A stretch of DNA of 64,000 nt from an uncultured Coriobacteriaceae bacterium (GTDB taxonomy: Bacteria; Actinomycetota; Coriobacteriia; Coriobacteriales; Atopobiaceae). Location of the stretch: contig CADAQM010000010.1 in NCBI GenBank assembly GCA_902790135.1, positions 31,997 to 95,996 on the forward strand. Direction: 5' to 3'. The notes beneath the pieces were generated by a model, which saw only the letters and a list, made by a program, of their open reading frames with translations, ran no database searches and was not told the origin of the DNA. The position numbers and the translations under genes were made by a program. Below, piece after piece: positions 56,431-64,000 of this stretch (position 1 is the first letter of the stretch; the number at the start of each line of letters is the position of its first letter).

Positions 56431-57111
56431 TCAGTCACAAAGCCAGTAGGCCTCCTCGCCCTCATAAGAGACCGCATAGCCACCACCTACAAGCTCGTAC
56501 ACCCGACAGGTGACAGACTGCTCTCCGTCAACGGAACGGGCAGTCGTCTCCTCGAGTAAATCGCCCGTCTCGACGAGGTCCACCTGCTCAGGACGAGCCA
56601 CGAGCTCCGTACCGTCCGAGAGTGTGATGAGCGGGTAGTCTCCCACCATCACAGAGACTTCGGACGAGTCCACGTCTTCGGATGCCGCGGAATCCGCCTT
56701 CGCCTCCCCCTCTTGAGGGGCAGCCGTCTCGAACGCCACGCCGTCAGAGGCATTCACCTCAAAGGAATCAGCAACTATAGACTCCTCGGACTTAGGGGCC
56801 ATGTCGGCTCGCGTTTCACCAGAGTGGTTGCCAACGGTGAGCACACCTACCTGGACCACGACTAGGGCTGCCAGCAGCACGGCCGCTATCGGCATCCACC
56901 GCTTGAGACCCTGGCGCTTGGGCATCTGAGTAACCCGCCCCTTGGTGGTGCGCCTGGACGGCCCGCGGTTGGCGTTCTGCTCGGCCTGCTTCGCGTCAGA
57001 GGCAGCGAGCAGGGCGGCGAGCATGCGGTCCTGCGCGTCGTCCGAAAGCTCGATCTTCTCGTATGAGTCATGCACCTGCTGGGCTAGCTGGTCGTCTGTC
57101 ATGGCCATCAC
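56431..57111 (-). CDS. Anti-sigma-factor-like membrane protein
   Basis: 226 aa. A cytoplasmic N-terminus (YEKIELSDDAQDRMLAALLAA, as in other anti-sigma/DUF4179-like proteins), one membrane helix (WMPIAAVLLAALVVVQVGVL, about residues 72-91) and an extracytoplasmic acidic C-terminus ending TARSVDGEQSVTCRVYELVG. Its start overlaps the sigma factor stop by 4 bases. Position and topology make it the partner that holds the sigma factor; no zinc anti-sigma motif is seen. Confidence 0.8.
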   Translation of the reverse strand: MMAMTDDQLAQQVHDSYEKIELSDDAQDRMLAALLAASDAKQAEQNANRGPSRRTTKGRVTQMPKRQGLKRWMPIAAVLLAALVVVQVGVLTVGNHSGETRADMAPKSEESIVADSFEVNASDGVAFETAAPQEGEAKADSAASEDVDSSEVSVMVGDYPLITLSDGTELVARPEQVDLVETGDLLEETTARSVDGEQSVTCRVYELVGGGYAVSYEGEEAYWLCD

Positions 57112-57584
57112 GCCTCGCCTCCCAACGCCTTCCTCAATAGTCCACGCGCATCGCGCAGCCGGTTGCGCACCGTCGAGGGCTTCTCGCCGAGCGTGCGAGC
57201 GATCTCGTCAGTCTTGAGTCCCTCGTAATAGTGCAGGTAGACCACGTCCTTGTACTTCTCAGGGAGGCGCAGCACCGCATCGAGCGTGGCGTCCAGTGGC
57301 TCAGACGCGCTCGTATCGGCGGGCTCCTGCTCGGGCATGGCCACCACGCGCGTGCGGCTGGCGCTCTTGAGTGTGTCCTTGCATAGGTTGGATGCGCAGA
57401 CGATGAGCCATGCCTTCTCGTGTTGCTCGCTCGCGAACTGCCGCGGGTGATCGACCAACTTCATGAACGTGGCCTGCGTCGCGTCCTCAGCATCGGCGGC
57501 ATTGCCCATGAAGGAGTAGCACACGCGGTAGACCGTCTGTGCATGCCTCCGGAAGATCGCCTCTATGTCGCACGTCTGCGGCAC
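57108..57584 (-). CDS. ECF-type RNA polymerase sigma factor
   Basis: 158 aa from a GTG at 57584 with GGGAGG upstream; the longer frame reaches into hairpins and is not coding. Region 2 reads FRRHAQTVYRVCYSFMGNAADAEDATQATFMKLV and region 4 RLPEKYKDVVYLHYYEGLKTDEIARTLGEKPSTVRNRLRDARGLL. It heads the sigma/anti-sigma/VWA operon and would answer a signal outside the membrane. No -35/-10 of its own class was assigned. Confidence 0.92.
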   Translation of the reverse strand: MPQTCDIEAIFRRHAQTVYRVCYSFMGNAADAEDATQATFMKLVDHPRQFASEQHEKAWLIVCASNLCKDTLKSASRTRVVAMPEQEPADTSASEPLDATLDAVLRLPEKYKDVVYLHYYEGLKTDEIARTLGEKPSTVRNRLRDARGLLRKALGGEA

Positions 57585-57648
57585 GCATTCCTCCCTTTGC
57601 CCCAGATACGATTGAACGCAGACAATTGTCGCAGAAACCTGACCGTTC

Positions 57649-57680
57649 GTGACAGGTGACAGGTCGCTGTCACCTGTCAC
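57649..57680. repeat. Perfect 14-bp hairpin upstream of the sigma gene
   Basis: GTGACAGGTGACAG and its exact complement around GTCG. The arm itself contains a tandem GTGACAG-type word. It lies between the membrane XRE gene and the sigma factor gene, next to a second perfect hairpin. Confidence 0.85.
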
Positions 57681-57683
57681 GAA

Positions 57684-57713
57684 ACGATCGGGACGGAGTT
57701 CCGTCCCGATCGT
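57684..57713 (-). terminator. Perfect 14-bp hairpin after the membrane XRE gene
   Basis: ACGATCGGGACGGA pairs exactly with TCCGTCCCGATCGT; the centre is two bases, so the real loop must be larger. It contains GGGACGG like the REP-type elements. On the minus strand TTTCG follows, on the plus strand CCTTTTA, so it may terminate weakly in either direction. Confidence 0.65.
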
Positions 57714-57736
57714 CCTTTTACGTCCCACGTATCCGT

Positions 57737-58714
57737 TTAGTTCTTGTGCTCGATGATGATGCAGGCGATGCCGCACAGGAGTCCGCCCACCATCCAGGGG
57801 ATCCAGAAATACAGGCGCCAGAACGGCTCGCCAAACCAGGTGGCCCAGAACATGAGCGGCAGGGCGATGGCCGTTGCCAGCAGCATGATGACGCCGCAGA
57901 CGGAGCCCTCAAGCTTGCTCCTGCGTACCTTCTTCAGCACGGCTGGCGCACGCTCCTCTCCCACTATCGAGGCGATCTCCTCTTCGGACAGCTCCTCGAG
58001 GGCGGAGATGTTGTATGCCTCGATGTCGAGACGCTCGTTGATTAGCGCGGCGTGCACGATGAGCCCAACGCCCAGGGCGACGGCAACGAAGAAGAGCGCC
58101 ATAATCGGTCCCATGAGGCCGACCTGGTCTGCGAACGCACCAAAGACCAGTGCCGCGAGGATGAAGCAGATACCTGCGACCAAACGCACGCCAAACTGAC
58201 GCTTCTCAGGAATTCGCTCGTCGTCGGTGTAGAAGTTGGCGACGTAGGGATGTGCCTTCTTGAAGGCACTGTCCTCAAGGGCTGCCGGGATGATGAACAT
58301 GAGACCGATTCCGACGCACCCGAAGAACCCCAGCGCGGTGGGGCCGTCGCCAAGCCACTCGTCCATGGTCGATGCCACGGCCGCACCAAGGATGCACATC
58401 GCCACGCCCACGGCAATACGCCTGGCGTAGTTACGGTAGTGCTCGTCGTAACCAATGACGTCCTCGGCGAGCGCAGCCGTCGGAATGGTGAGGCCAGGCT
58501 CGGGCGTACGTACGGTGAGGTCCCCTTGGACAAGGTCGTCAAGCGAGCAGTCAAAGATCTGGCAGAGCTTGAGCAGCTTGTCCATCTCGGGGTAGGCCTT
58601 CTCCGCCTCCCACTTGGTCACGGACTGGCGGCTCACGCCCACCAGCATGGCGAGCTGCTCCTGGGTCATGTTGCGTGTGGCGCGCAGGTGCTGAAGGTTT
58701 TCACGGAAGCTCAT
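57737..58714 (-). CDS. XRE regulator with membrane domain
   Basis: 325 aa. N-terminal HTH (FRENLQHLRATRNMTQEQLAMLVGVSRQSVTKWEAEKAYPEMDKLLKLCQIF), then about six hydrophobic segments with a cytoplasmic linker (EALISALEEL-type stretch reading YNISALEELSEEEIASIVGEERA). A DNA-binding head on a membrane anchor is a known layout in Firmicutes and Actinobacteria; the signal is unknown. The ATG at 58714 has AAAGGAC upstream. Two palindromic GTTGCAAC words lie about 105 bases upstream. Confidence 0.87.
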   Translation of the reverse strand: MSFRENLQHLRATRNMTQEQLAMLVGVSRQSVTKWEAEKAYPEMDKLLKLCQIFDCSLDDLVQGDLTVRTPEPGLTIPTAALAEDVIGYDEHYRNYARRIAVGVAMCILGAAVASTMDEWLGDGPTALGFFGCVGIGLMFIIPAALEDSAFKKAHPYVANFYTDDERIPEKRQFGVRLVAGICFILAALVFGAFADQVGLMGPIMALFFVAVALGVGLIVHAALINERLDIEAYNISALEELSEEEIASIVGEERAPAVLKKVRRSKLEGSVCGVIMLLATAIALPLMFWATWFGEPFWRLYFWIPWMVGGLLCGIACIIIEHKN

Positions 58715-58819
58715 TGCGGGTCCTTTCACGAAGTGGTATCCGTCGCTCTGACACCACCGAGATTAGGGTAGCACTGAGGCGCATTCCACCAATCTGAGGC
58801 TGCATTTTGGCCACTCTTG

Positions 58820-58840
58820 GTTGCAACCACCAGTTGCAAC
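58820..58840. promoter_or_regulatory. Paired palindromic words, possible operator
   Basis: GTTGCAAC (itself a palindrome) occurs at 58820-58827 and 58833-58840, 13 bases apart. It lies upstream of the membrane XRE gene, between it and the end of the GH32 gene. No promoter boxes could be fixed, so the assignment is tentative. Confidence 0.35.
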
Positions 58841-58915
58841 CGCAGGTCAGAGGGGTTGTCGGCCCTTTGGGCCCAAAAAAGCAGCAGAATCGCCTACGTC
58901 TTACAACAAAGCAAA

Positions 58916-58946
58916 GGGGCGGGCCGACATCGTGTCGACCCGCCCC
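58916..58946 (-). terminator. Terminator of the GH32 gene
   Basis: GGGGCGGG / CCCGCCCC with an inner CGACA/TGTCG stem, loop TCG; followed on the minus strand by TTTGCTTTGTTG. It lies 25 bases after the GH32 stop. Confidence 0.75.
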
Positions 58947-58970
58947 TCAAAGCCGGTGTGTGCGAGCGTG

Positions 58971-60398
58971 CTACATCACGTGGGAGTCCACGTAGGCGTC
59001 AGCCATGGCGTCCTCGAGAGGATACATGACCGCATGGTCGCTCTTGAAGCTGGCCTCGACCTTGAACATGTCGGCCGTGGGGAACCAGCGCGTGGAGAAG
59101 ACCGTCTCGCCGCCGTTGGCATAGATCTCGATGGCGGAGGTGTCTACCATCACGCGGAGGTCGTCGAGGTGGTCGAGCGGGACCTGACGGTCGATGCGGC
59201 CACCGGCGACCTCGGCGTTCCCAAAGCTCACCTCGAGCTTCTCGCCGGTGTAGGCAATCTCCACGGCGTTGTCGTCGAGCGCGAGGGCGCCCACGCCCTG
59301 GATGCCCTCGATCACGATGTCACCGCGATGCTCGTCGATGGCAACGTGACGACTCACCTTGAGGGGGATCGCCTCGCCGCGCATGGCATCGAGCTCGGGT
59401 GCCGGGTTCTGGCGGAGCAGACCATTCTCGCCGATCGTCAGCACGCGCGGCACGGTGAGGCAGTGCGCCCACATCATGCCATTGGGGCTGCTGGTACGGT
59501 TGTCCTCAAAGGTGCCCATCCAGCCAATGAGGATGGTGCGGCCGGAGTCGTCCACAAAGACCTGCGGGGCGTAGAAGTCATAGCCGAGGTCCCACTCGAC
59601 GAAGGTGGTCTCGTCCACGAGCACCGTGTCGAGGATGCTGCCCTCCAGCGGGAAGTAGCCCGCCTGCCAGAGGTTCTGCCAGCGGTCGACCTCGTCGGGC
59701 AGGCCCTGCGGGCACACCGCGAGGAAGTCGTGACCGTCGATCTGCACGATGTTGGGGCACTCCCACATGTAGCCGAAGGGGTTCTTGGAGTAGACCTGCG
59801 ACTTGATGCGCCACTCGCGGCCGTCATCGGAGCCGTAGAGCAGCACCATGCCCTCGTCGTCGAGGTCGCGCGCGCCGAGCAGCATCCAGACGCGACCGTC
59901 CTGCTCCCAGACCTTGGGGTCGCGGACGTGCAGCGTGCAGACGTCGGGGTAGTCGGAGTTGCGCAGCAGAACGCTCTTCTCGGAGAAGTGCTCGCCGTCC
60001 TCGCTGGTCACCAGGATCTCGTTGGCCTCGCGCCCGGTATGGACAAAGTCCATGCCAGCCTCGGGGTCGTCCTTGTAGACCACGTTGCCGGTGTAGTAGA
60101 GGCACATGAGGTCACCGCCGTCGGAGGCCATGCCGCGACGCACGCAGGCAGAGCCCGAGTAGACGCCGTTGCGGTCCTCGGCGATGTCGGTCACCAGCGG
60201 GGTGCCGCAGTCCTTCCAGTGCACGAGGTCGGTTGAGGTGAAATGACGCCAGTACTTGGTATCGATCTTGGGCCAGACCGGGTTGAACTGGAAGAAGGCG
60301 TGATAGACTCCACGGAACTGGCAGAGGCCGTTGGGGTCGTTGAGCCAGCCGGTCTTGGGGGCGATGTGGAAGCCGAGGCGATACCTCTCGTTGGACAT
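58971..60398 (-). CDS. scrB: Sucrose-6-phosphate hydrolase / fructosidase, GH32
   Basis: 475 aa, usual for intracellular GH32. The nucleophile motif is GWLNDPNG (D21), the transition-state motif HVRDPKVW (D160) and the acid/base motif MWECPN (E213). No signal peptide, so it acts inside the cell on sucrose-6-phosphate or imported fructo-oligosaccharides. No sucrose PTS is in the window. AAGGAG lies 10 bases before the ATG. The 5' gap holds an AAGAC/GTCTT inverted pair near 60417-60430. Confidence 0.92.
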   Translation of the reverse strand: MSNERYRLGFHIAPKTGWLNDPNGLCQFRGVYHAFFQFNPVWPKIDTKYWRHFTSTDLVHWKDCGTPLVTDIAEDRNGVYSGSACVRRGMASDGGDLMCLYYTGNVVYKDDPEAGMDFVHTGREANEILVTSEDGEHFSEKSVLLRNSDYPDVCTLHVRDPKVWEQDGRVWMLLGARDLDDEGMVLLYGSDDGREWRIKSQVYSKNPFGYMWECPNIVQIDGHDFLAVCPQGLPDEVDRWQNLWQAGYFPLEGSILDTVLVDETTFVEWDLGYDFYAPQVFVDDSGRTILIGWMGTFEDNRTSSPNGMMWAHCLTVPRVLTIGENGLLRQNPAPELDAMRGEAIPLKVSRHVAIDEHRGDIVIEGIQGVGALALDDNAVEIAYTGEKLEVSFGNAEVAGGRIDRQVPLDHLDDLRVMVDTSAIEIYANGGETVFSTRWFPTADMFKVEASFKSDHAVMYPLEDAMADAYVDSHVM

Positions 60399-60438
60399 GT
60401 GCGTGATGCTCCTTGCAAGACGTAGGTCTTATGACAAT

Positions 60439-60467
60439 GCCGCGTGTGCCCCTGTGGCACACGCGGC
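60439..60467 (-). terminator. Perfect 12-bp hairpin between murT and scrB
   Basis: GCCGCGTGTGCC and its complement with a 5-base loop. It lies past the murT stop and before the scrB promoter region. There is no U-run. Confidence 0.5.
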
Positions 60468-60588
60468 CCTATGGTTTATATCAGATGTGGCTGTTGGTGG
60501 GGTGCCCTTCACCGACTACTCGCCCGGTTGATGAAACCTTCACAACGTCCGGGTGCGCCAGGCCCAAAAGCCGGCGCCTTACCCCACC

Positions 60589-61956
60589 CTATTCCGACCA
60601 GAAGTCCACCGGCTGGTACTTCTTGACGAGCTCGAGGCGCAGGGCCTCGATGGTGGAGCAGTTTGCGATGACGGTCACGGGCTGCTTGATGGCGGCGATG
60701 TCCTCCACGAGCGCGGCGTAGTTGGTCTGGACGCGCATGTTCTGCTCGGGCACGCCGGCACGCGCAAGGCGGTCCCTCATGTCCTCGTACTTGGGGCCAC
60801 CCACAATGACCTGCGGCTTTTCGGCGCAGAGCTTCTCCCAGCGCACGTCCTGGATCCAGTCAGTGGTGATGCCGTCCATGATCTCGGCGCCAAGCAGACA
60901 GACGAGGTTCTCGGGCAGCTCGCCCTCGGAGACGAGCATGTTGATGAGCTGGTTGCAGCCTGCGGTGTTCTTCATGAGCAGGAGACGCGTGGGCGTACCG
61001 TCGATGTCGAAAACCTCGAAGCGGTGCGCGGCGTGAGTGAAGTGCGCGAGCGCACGGAAGACGTCCTCCTCGGGCATGCCCGTCGCGAGCAGACCCGCAA
61101 CGGCCGCCACCGCGTTATACACGTCGTAGCCAGCGCGGATGTTGGCATCCACCACGTGCTCCACGCCGTCGATACGCAGCGTGAGCGTGCAGCTCTTCTC
61201 GGTGGCGTTCTCAATCTTGGTGCAGGCGATGCTCGGCGCGTAGTGCGTGCGGCCGCACTTTGGGCAGGTGTAGTTGCCCAGATGCGCAAAGGTGCGGTGC
61301 GAGAACTCGAGCTGGGCACCGCACTCGACGCACTCGACGGAGTCGTCGAAGTCGGCGACGCCCTCCTCGTACACAGGACACTCCACGCCGAACCAGATGA
61401 CGTCGTTGTCCACAGCCTCGGCGATGGAGGCGGTCACCTGGCAGTCGGCGTTCATGACGAGCTTGGTCTCCGGCGAGCTCTTGGCCGCCTTGATGATGTA
61501 GTCGCGCGCCGTCGTCCAGCTCGTGTAGCGGTCTACCTGGTCGCGATAGAGGTTGGTGACCACCAGCACCTGCGGATGCATGGCGGGCAGGATGGTCTTG
61601 GAGGAGCCCTCGTCGCATTCGATGACGGCCCAGTCGCTCTTGCGCTTGCCGCCAACGGAGCTGTCCAGGCAGAGCGTGGTTGCGATGCCCTGCTCGAGGT
61701 TGGTGGAGGAGGGGTCGTAGGCTGCGGTACCGTAGGTGTTGATGACCGCCTGCTGCACGATGTGGGTCGTGGTGGTCTTGCCGTTGGTCCCGGTGATGGT
61801 GATGGTCTTGTGGCCGTGGGAGAGCTCGTCGATGATCTTGGGATCGATGACCATGGCGATCATTCCCGGCAGGGCGCGCGCGGTGCGTCCCAGCATGCGC
61901 ATGATCTTGTGGCTCGCCTTGCAGGCTGCGATTGCCGCGTTCATTCGGATGGACAT
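60589..61956 (-). CDS. murT: Lipid II isoglutaminyl synthase, MurT subunit
   Basis: 455 aa. Mur-ligase P-loop ITITGTNGKTTTTHIVQQ, VIECDEGSSKTILPAMHPQ, NLYRDQVDRYTSW, the zinc ribbon CVECGAQ...YTCPKCG typical of MurT, AAHRFEVFDIDG and a C-terminal DUF1727 domain. With GatD it amidates D-glutamate in lipid II. GatD, usually the next gene, is not found on either side. GGGGAGG sets the ATG at 61956. Confidence 0.94.
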   Translation of the reverse strand: MSIRMNAAIAACKASHKIMRMLGRTARALPGMIAMVIDPKIIDELSHGHKTITITGTNGKTTTTHIVQQAVINTYGTAAYDPSSTNLEQGIATTLCLDSSVGGKRKSDWAVIECDEGSSKTILPAMHPQVLVVTNLYRDQVDRYTSWTTARDYIIKAAKSSPETKLVMNADCQVTASIAEAVDNDVIWFGVECPVYEEGVADFDDSVECVECGAQLEFSHRTFAHLGNYTCPKCGRTHYAPSIACTKIENATEKSCTLTLRIDGVEHVVDANIRAGYDVYNAVAAVAGLLATGMPEEDVFRALAHFTHAAHRFEVFDIDGTPTRLLLMKNTAGCNQLINMLVSEGELPENLVCLLGAEIMDGITTDWIQDVRWEKLCAEKPQVIVGGPKYEDMRDRLARAGVPEQNMRVQTNYAALVEDIAAIKQPVTVIANCSTIEALRLELVKKYQPVDFWSE

Positions 61957-62194
61957 AGTGGGGCCTCCCCTATTTGATGCGCCGGTGTCGGCGCTTTTGC
62001 GCTTGTCTGTCAGCTTGGTCAACGCTAGATAATAGTTGTTCTCGCGTTTCGCTGGGGTAACGGAGCTGGGGTTCACCTTCTCACGATGTAGGTCGAGATC
62101 GATTTGTGGAGGTCGTGCGAACGAGCTGGAAAGTGTTTGACCAAAGATGATCAGTTGCGTATATTATGATTTCGCGCTAAGGCGCGCCAGACAT

Positions 62195-62271
62195 TGCGGG
62201 GTGGAGCAGTCTGGTAGCTCGCCGGGCTCATAACCCGGAGGTCGTAGGTTCAAATCCTGCCCCCGCGACCA
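62195..62271 (+). tRNA. Initiator tRNA-Met (CAT)
   Basis: 77 bases with an encoded CCA end. Acceptor TGCGGGG pairs with CCCCGCG, leaving a U-G first pair. The anticodon arm is CCGGG-CTCATAA-CCCGG, with the three G-C pairs characteristic of initiator tRNA; the T arm carries GGTTCAAATCC. It is followed at once by a terminator. Confidence 0.95.
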
Positions 62272-62279
62272 AACATGAG

Positions 62280-62315
62280 GCCCCTGACCAGCAGAAATGG
62301 TCAGGGGTTTTTCTT
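62280..62315 (+). terminator. Terminator of tRNA-fMet
   Basis: CCCCTGACCA (62281-62290) and TGGTCAGGGG with a 7-base loop, then TTTTTCTT. Confidence 0.9.
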
Positions 62316-62552
62316 ATGGACGAATCCCAAGACCCCGTTTTGTGGGCGAATGGACGAATTTTGGGCGAATGGTCCACGCGAATAATGCCTACTCCTGCAT
62401 ACATCTGCGCAGGTCGGCCAATGGACTAGGGATTCCCCGCAAGCGGTAACAAACCCTCCCCTTATGCGATAGTCTTTTTTGTGTGTCCGTCGCTGACGTG
62501 CTACGGCCGTCAATCAACCACTGAGCAGTTCTGTGCATACAGGGAGTTATCC
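62316..62552. other. Non-coding gap between tRNA-fMet and the PD-(D/E)XK gene
   Basis: No credible gene. The word TGGGCGAATGG is present twice (62343-62353 and 62362-62372). Short open frames on the plus strand end near 62450 and could be remnants of a mobile gene, but no family is recognisable. I find no second copy of the tRNA 3' end that would mark an attachment site. Confidence 0.4.
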
Positions 62553-63668
62553 ATGCCAACCAAATACGTGCAGGCCTTCATCCAGAACATCTCCTTCCCC
62601 ACGTCGCTTGACATGCTCTTTGAACACGCAGGAATGTTCGATGTGGAGCAGATTCTGGGCGTCGTTCAATACGCCGACGTGAAAGGCCAGCCGTTCTGCT
62701 TCAACGGCGGATGGACAGTTCCCAGGTGGGCAAAGGAGGGTGACATAATCCTCTTTTTTCACGCGAAGACGGCTAACTCCCGAATCACCCGTCTCGTAAC
62801 CGAGCTGGATCTTCGCAAGAAAGAGTTCGACGAGGAGACGTACTGGTGTCTCATGAACAGCCTCACGCGGGCGAAAGCCCTCTGGAGAACCTACGGAGGA
62901 AAGGTATTCGCTATAGGTCGTGTTGCCGGCCGCCTGTACTACGACGCTGAGTACGAGGAGACACTGCACTTCAGCTCTCGTATCTTTGCTCCCATCGACT
63001 CCATCTTCACGTTGGAGAGGCCGATCGACATCTCCGAGTTCAGCGACCGCATCATGATCTCGCGCCAAAGCTCGATAACCCCCGTGTTCGGTGACGCTTT
63101 CGACTACATGAAGGAGCTCGTCGTTTCGAATAACCGGCACATATGGCCATACTTCACCGAATCCGTGTCACAACCGATACCTCTTTCCAGGGTCACGCGT
63201 GAGAACTGGCTCGAGGTGACCAACCCGTACCGCCTGAGCTTCATTCTCGAAGCGCAGTTCAGGGCATACTACGTTGACTACCTCCTTCCGCTAGTGGGTG
63301 ACAGGAAGCGCATCTACCGCGAATGCTGTTGTCACAAGGCTGGATGCAGCCCAACATGGGTCGACAACGTCATCCGATGGGACGACCGTTACCTCCCGGT
63401 TGAGGTAAAGCTTAACGTGGGAATCGTGCCTAATATTGAGTCGCAGCTAGACCAGTACCTGCATGTGGACTCGATTGACCTGGCAAAGGACCTCAACGTA
63501 TGCGGCGAGAATCTCGTTCCATACGTTCTGGTAATAGACACGGAACATGTCTACCTCTACAACGGGCTTCGAATGCATACCGTATTCTCGCTAGATAATC
63601 TGCATCGTCTACAAGACGTTACGACGCTTCGGGAACTCCTCAAGGCGCTGATTCCGCAAAATGAATAG
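62553..63668 (+). CDS. Uncharacterised protein with NucS/RecB-like PD-(D/E)XK signature
   Basis: 371 aa. I do not recognise the family. The C-terminal half has TWVDNVIRWDDRYLPVEVKL and then ESQLDQY: an acidic residue (D271), E-x-K (E284, K286) and a downstream Gln (Q298), the order seen in PD-(D/E)XK nucleases such as NucS. A cysteine/histidine group (CCCHKAGC, 258-265) sits just before it. The N-terminal part (WTVPRWAKEGDIILFFHAKTA) faintly recalls PUA/EVE-type domains. AGGGAG sets the start. Base composition is clearly less GC-rich than the genes upstream, and it lies next to a tRNA gene, so it was probably acquired. Confidence 0.75.
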   Translation: MPTKYVQAFIQNISFPTSLDMLFEHAGMFDVEQILGVVQYADVKGQPFCFNGGWTVPRWAKEGDIILFFHAKTANSRITRLVTELDLRKKEFDEETYWCLMNSLTRAKALWRTYGGKVFAIGRVAGRLYYDAEYEETLHFSSRIFAPIDSIFTLERPIDISEFSDRIMISRQSSITPVFGDAFDYMKELVVSNNRHIWPYFTESVSQPIPLSRVTRENWLEVTNPYRLSFILEAQFRAYYVDYLLPLVGDRKRIYRECCCHKAGCSPTWVDNVIRWDDRYLPVEVKLNVGIVPNIESQLDQYLHVDSIDLAKDLNVCGENLVPYVLVIDTEHVYLYNGLRMHTVFSLDNLHRLQDVTTLRELLKALIPQNE

Positions 63669-64000
63669 CACGCCCCATCGCAGAGGCCCTCGTTTTTCCA
63701 ACTCGACTCGCAGAGGAGCAATTCGTAAGCCCTAGACAATCGCTTTGTGCTAGCTCAGCGTCTCCTTCGACTCTTTAGGTGGACAGGAACTGCATGCCCT
63801 GCATTCACCTCGAGACATAGTGAAGCCACCCCTCTGAATCATGTGACGTATCTTACAAACTATGCCGTTTCGACTCCCCCTCTTGCCGGACTTCAGTTAC
63901 AAATTTGTGTCAACCTATTTCTCAATGGGTTTTGCGAGTGGTTTCGGCGCTGGCGACGAATGCGCATGCTGACGCGCAGCCCCTGTATAATCGGAGCTGC
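63669..64000. other. Right-edge gap without a supported gene
   Basis: 332 bases with no open frame I can support. TATAAT at about 63986 may be the -10 of a promoter for a gene beyond the window; no convincing -35 stands at the right distance. The stretch 63840-63935 is AT-rich for this genome. Confidence 0.4.

Noticed and set aside
62195..64000. tRNA-fMet as an attachment site with a right-hand repeat
   Set aside because: No second copy of the tRNA 3' end and no integrase are seen inside the window; it remains only a possibility.

Overview
The window is high-GC, densely coded DNA with short intergenic gaps, clear AGGAGG-type ribosome binding sites and many ATGA/GTGA gene overlaps. Gene content (PTS permeases of the lactose/cellobiose class, fructose-type EIIA proteins, 6-phospho-beta-glucosidases, RpiR regulators, MurT, MscL, a RAYT transposase, no respiratory genes) suggests a saccharolytic high-GC Gram-positive anaerobe. 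Coriobacteriia, Olsenella/Atopobium-like, is my best guess, but this is inferred from content and style and not from a marker gene. About 60 protein genes and one initiator tRNA are supported; I see no rRNA, CRISPR array or prophage.

Layout. 1-4 kb: a phosphatase cut by the window edge, then nagB-nagA (amino-sugar catabolism) divergent from a DeoR regulator. 4-6 kb: tdk, an HD hydrolase and a DUF89 protein. 6-25 kb is a carbohydrate block: GH2 glycosidase, ROK kinase, type-B esterase, GH1 + RpiR + EIIC (first beta-glucoside locus), a GyrI-like protein, a broken ATPase, GH1 + RpiR (second locus), then RpiR, EIIC, ChbG-like deacetylase, EIIC and a UGT/MGT-type glycosyltransferase on the minus strand. 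Candidate operators overlap the promoters of two of these loci. 25-33 kb: PhzF, HAD hydrolase, a RAYT transposase bracketed by REP palindromes, 3-methyladenine glycosylase, a second tyrosine phosphatase, an intracellular GH5 enzyme, a nitrilase-family enzyme, and glucokinase with two tandem fructose-type EIIA genes.

33-46 kb is mostly housekeeping: M32 carboxypeptidase, Dtd, MscL with a zinc-ribbon tail, a gamma-carbonic-anhydrase/GNAT fusion, glycerate kinase, a spermidine-synthase-like protein with an M20 peptidase, a lipase-glycerol kinase pair, a small HD protein, a DUF2130 protein and MetY. 47-50 kb holds an esterase gene that continues into a long histone-H1-like Lys/Ala/Thr tail but carries an internal deletion/frameshift, followed by an ATP-grasp enzyme and azlCD. 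51-62 kb: Fe-S aldo/keto reductase, a small XRE regulator with a palindrome between its own -35 and -10, an esterase, a class II amidotransferase, an ECF sigma/anti-sigma/VWA lipoprotein operon, a membrane XRE regulator, a GH32 sucrose-6-phosphate hydrolase and murT without gatD. The window ends with tRNA-fMet followed by a gene of different base composition that carries a NucS/RecB-like PD-(D/E)XK signature.

The most interesting items are the putative nuclease beside tRNA-fMet, the esterase-histone-tail gene beside the ATP-grasp gene, the RAYT/REP unit with several other REP-like palindromes, and the RpiR and XRE operator/promoter architectures that can be read directly from the DNA.
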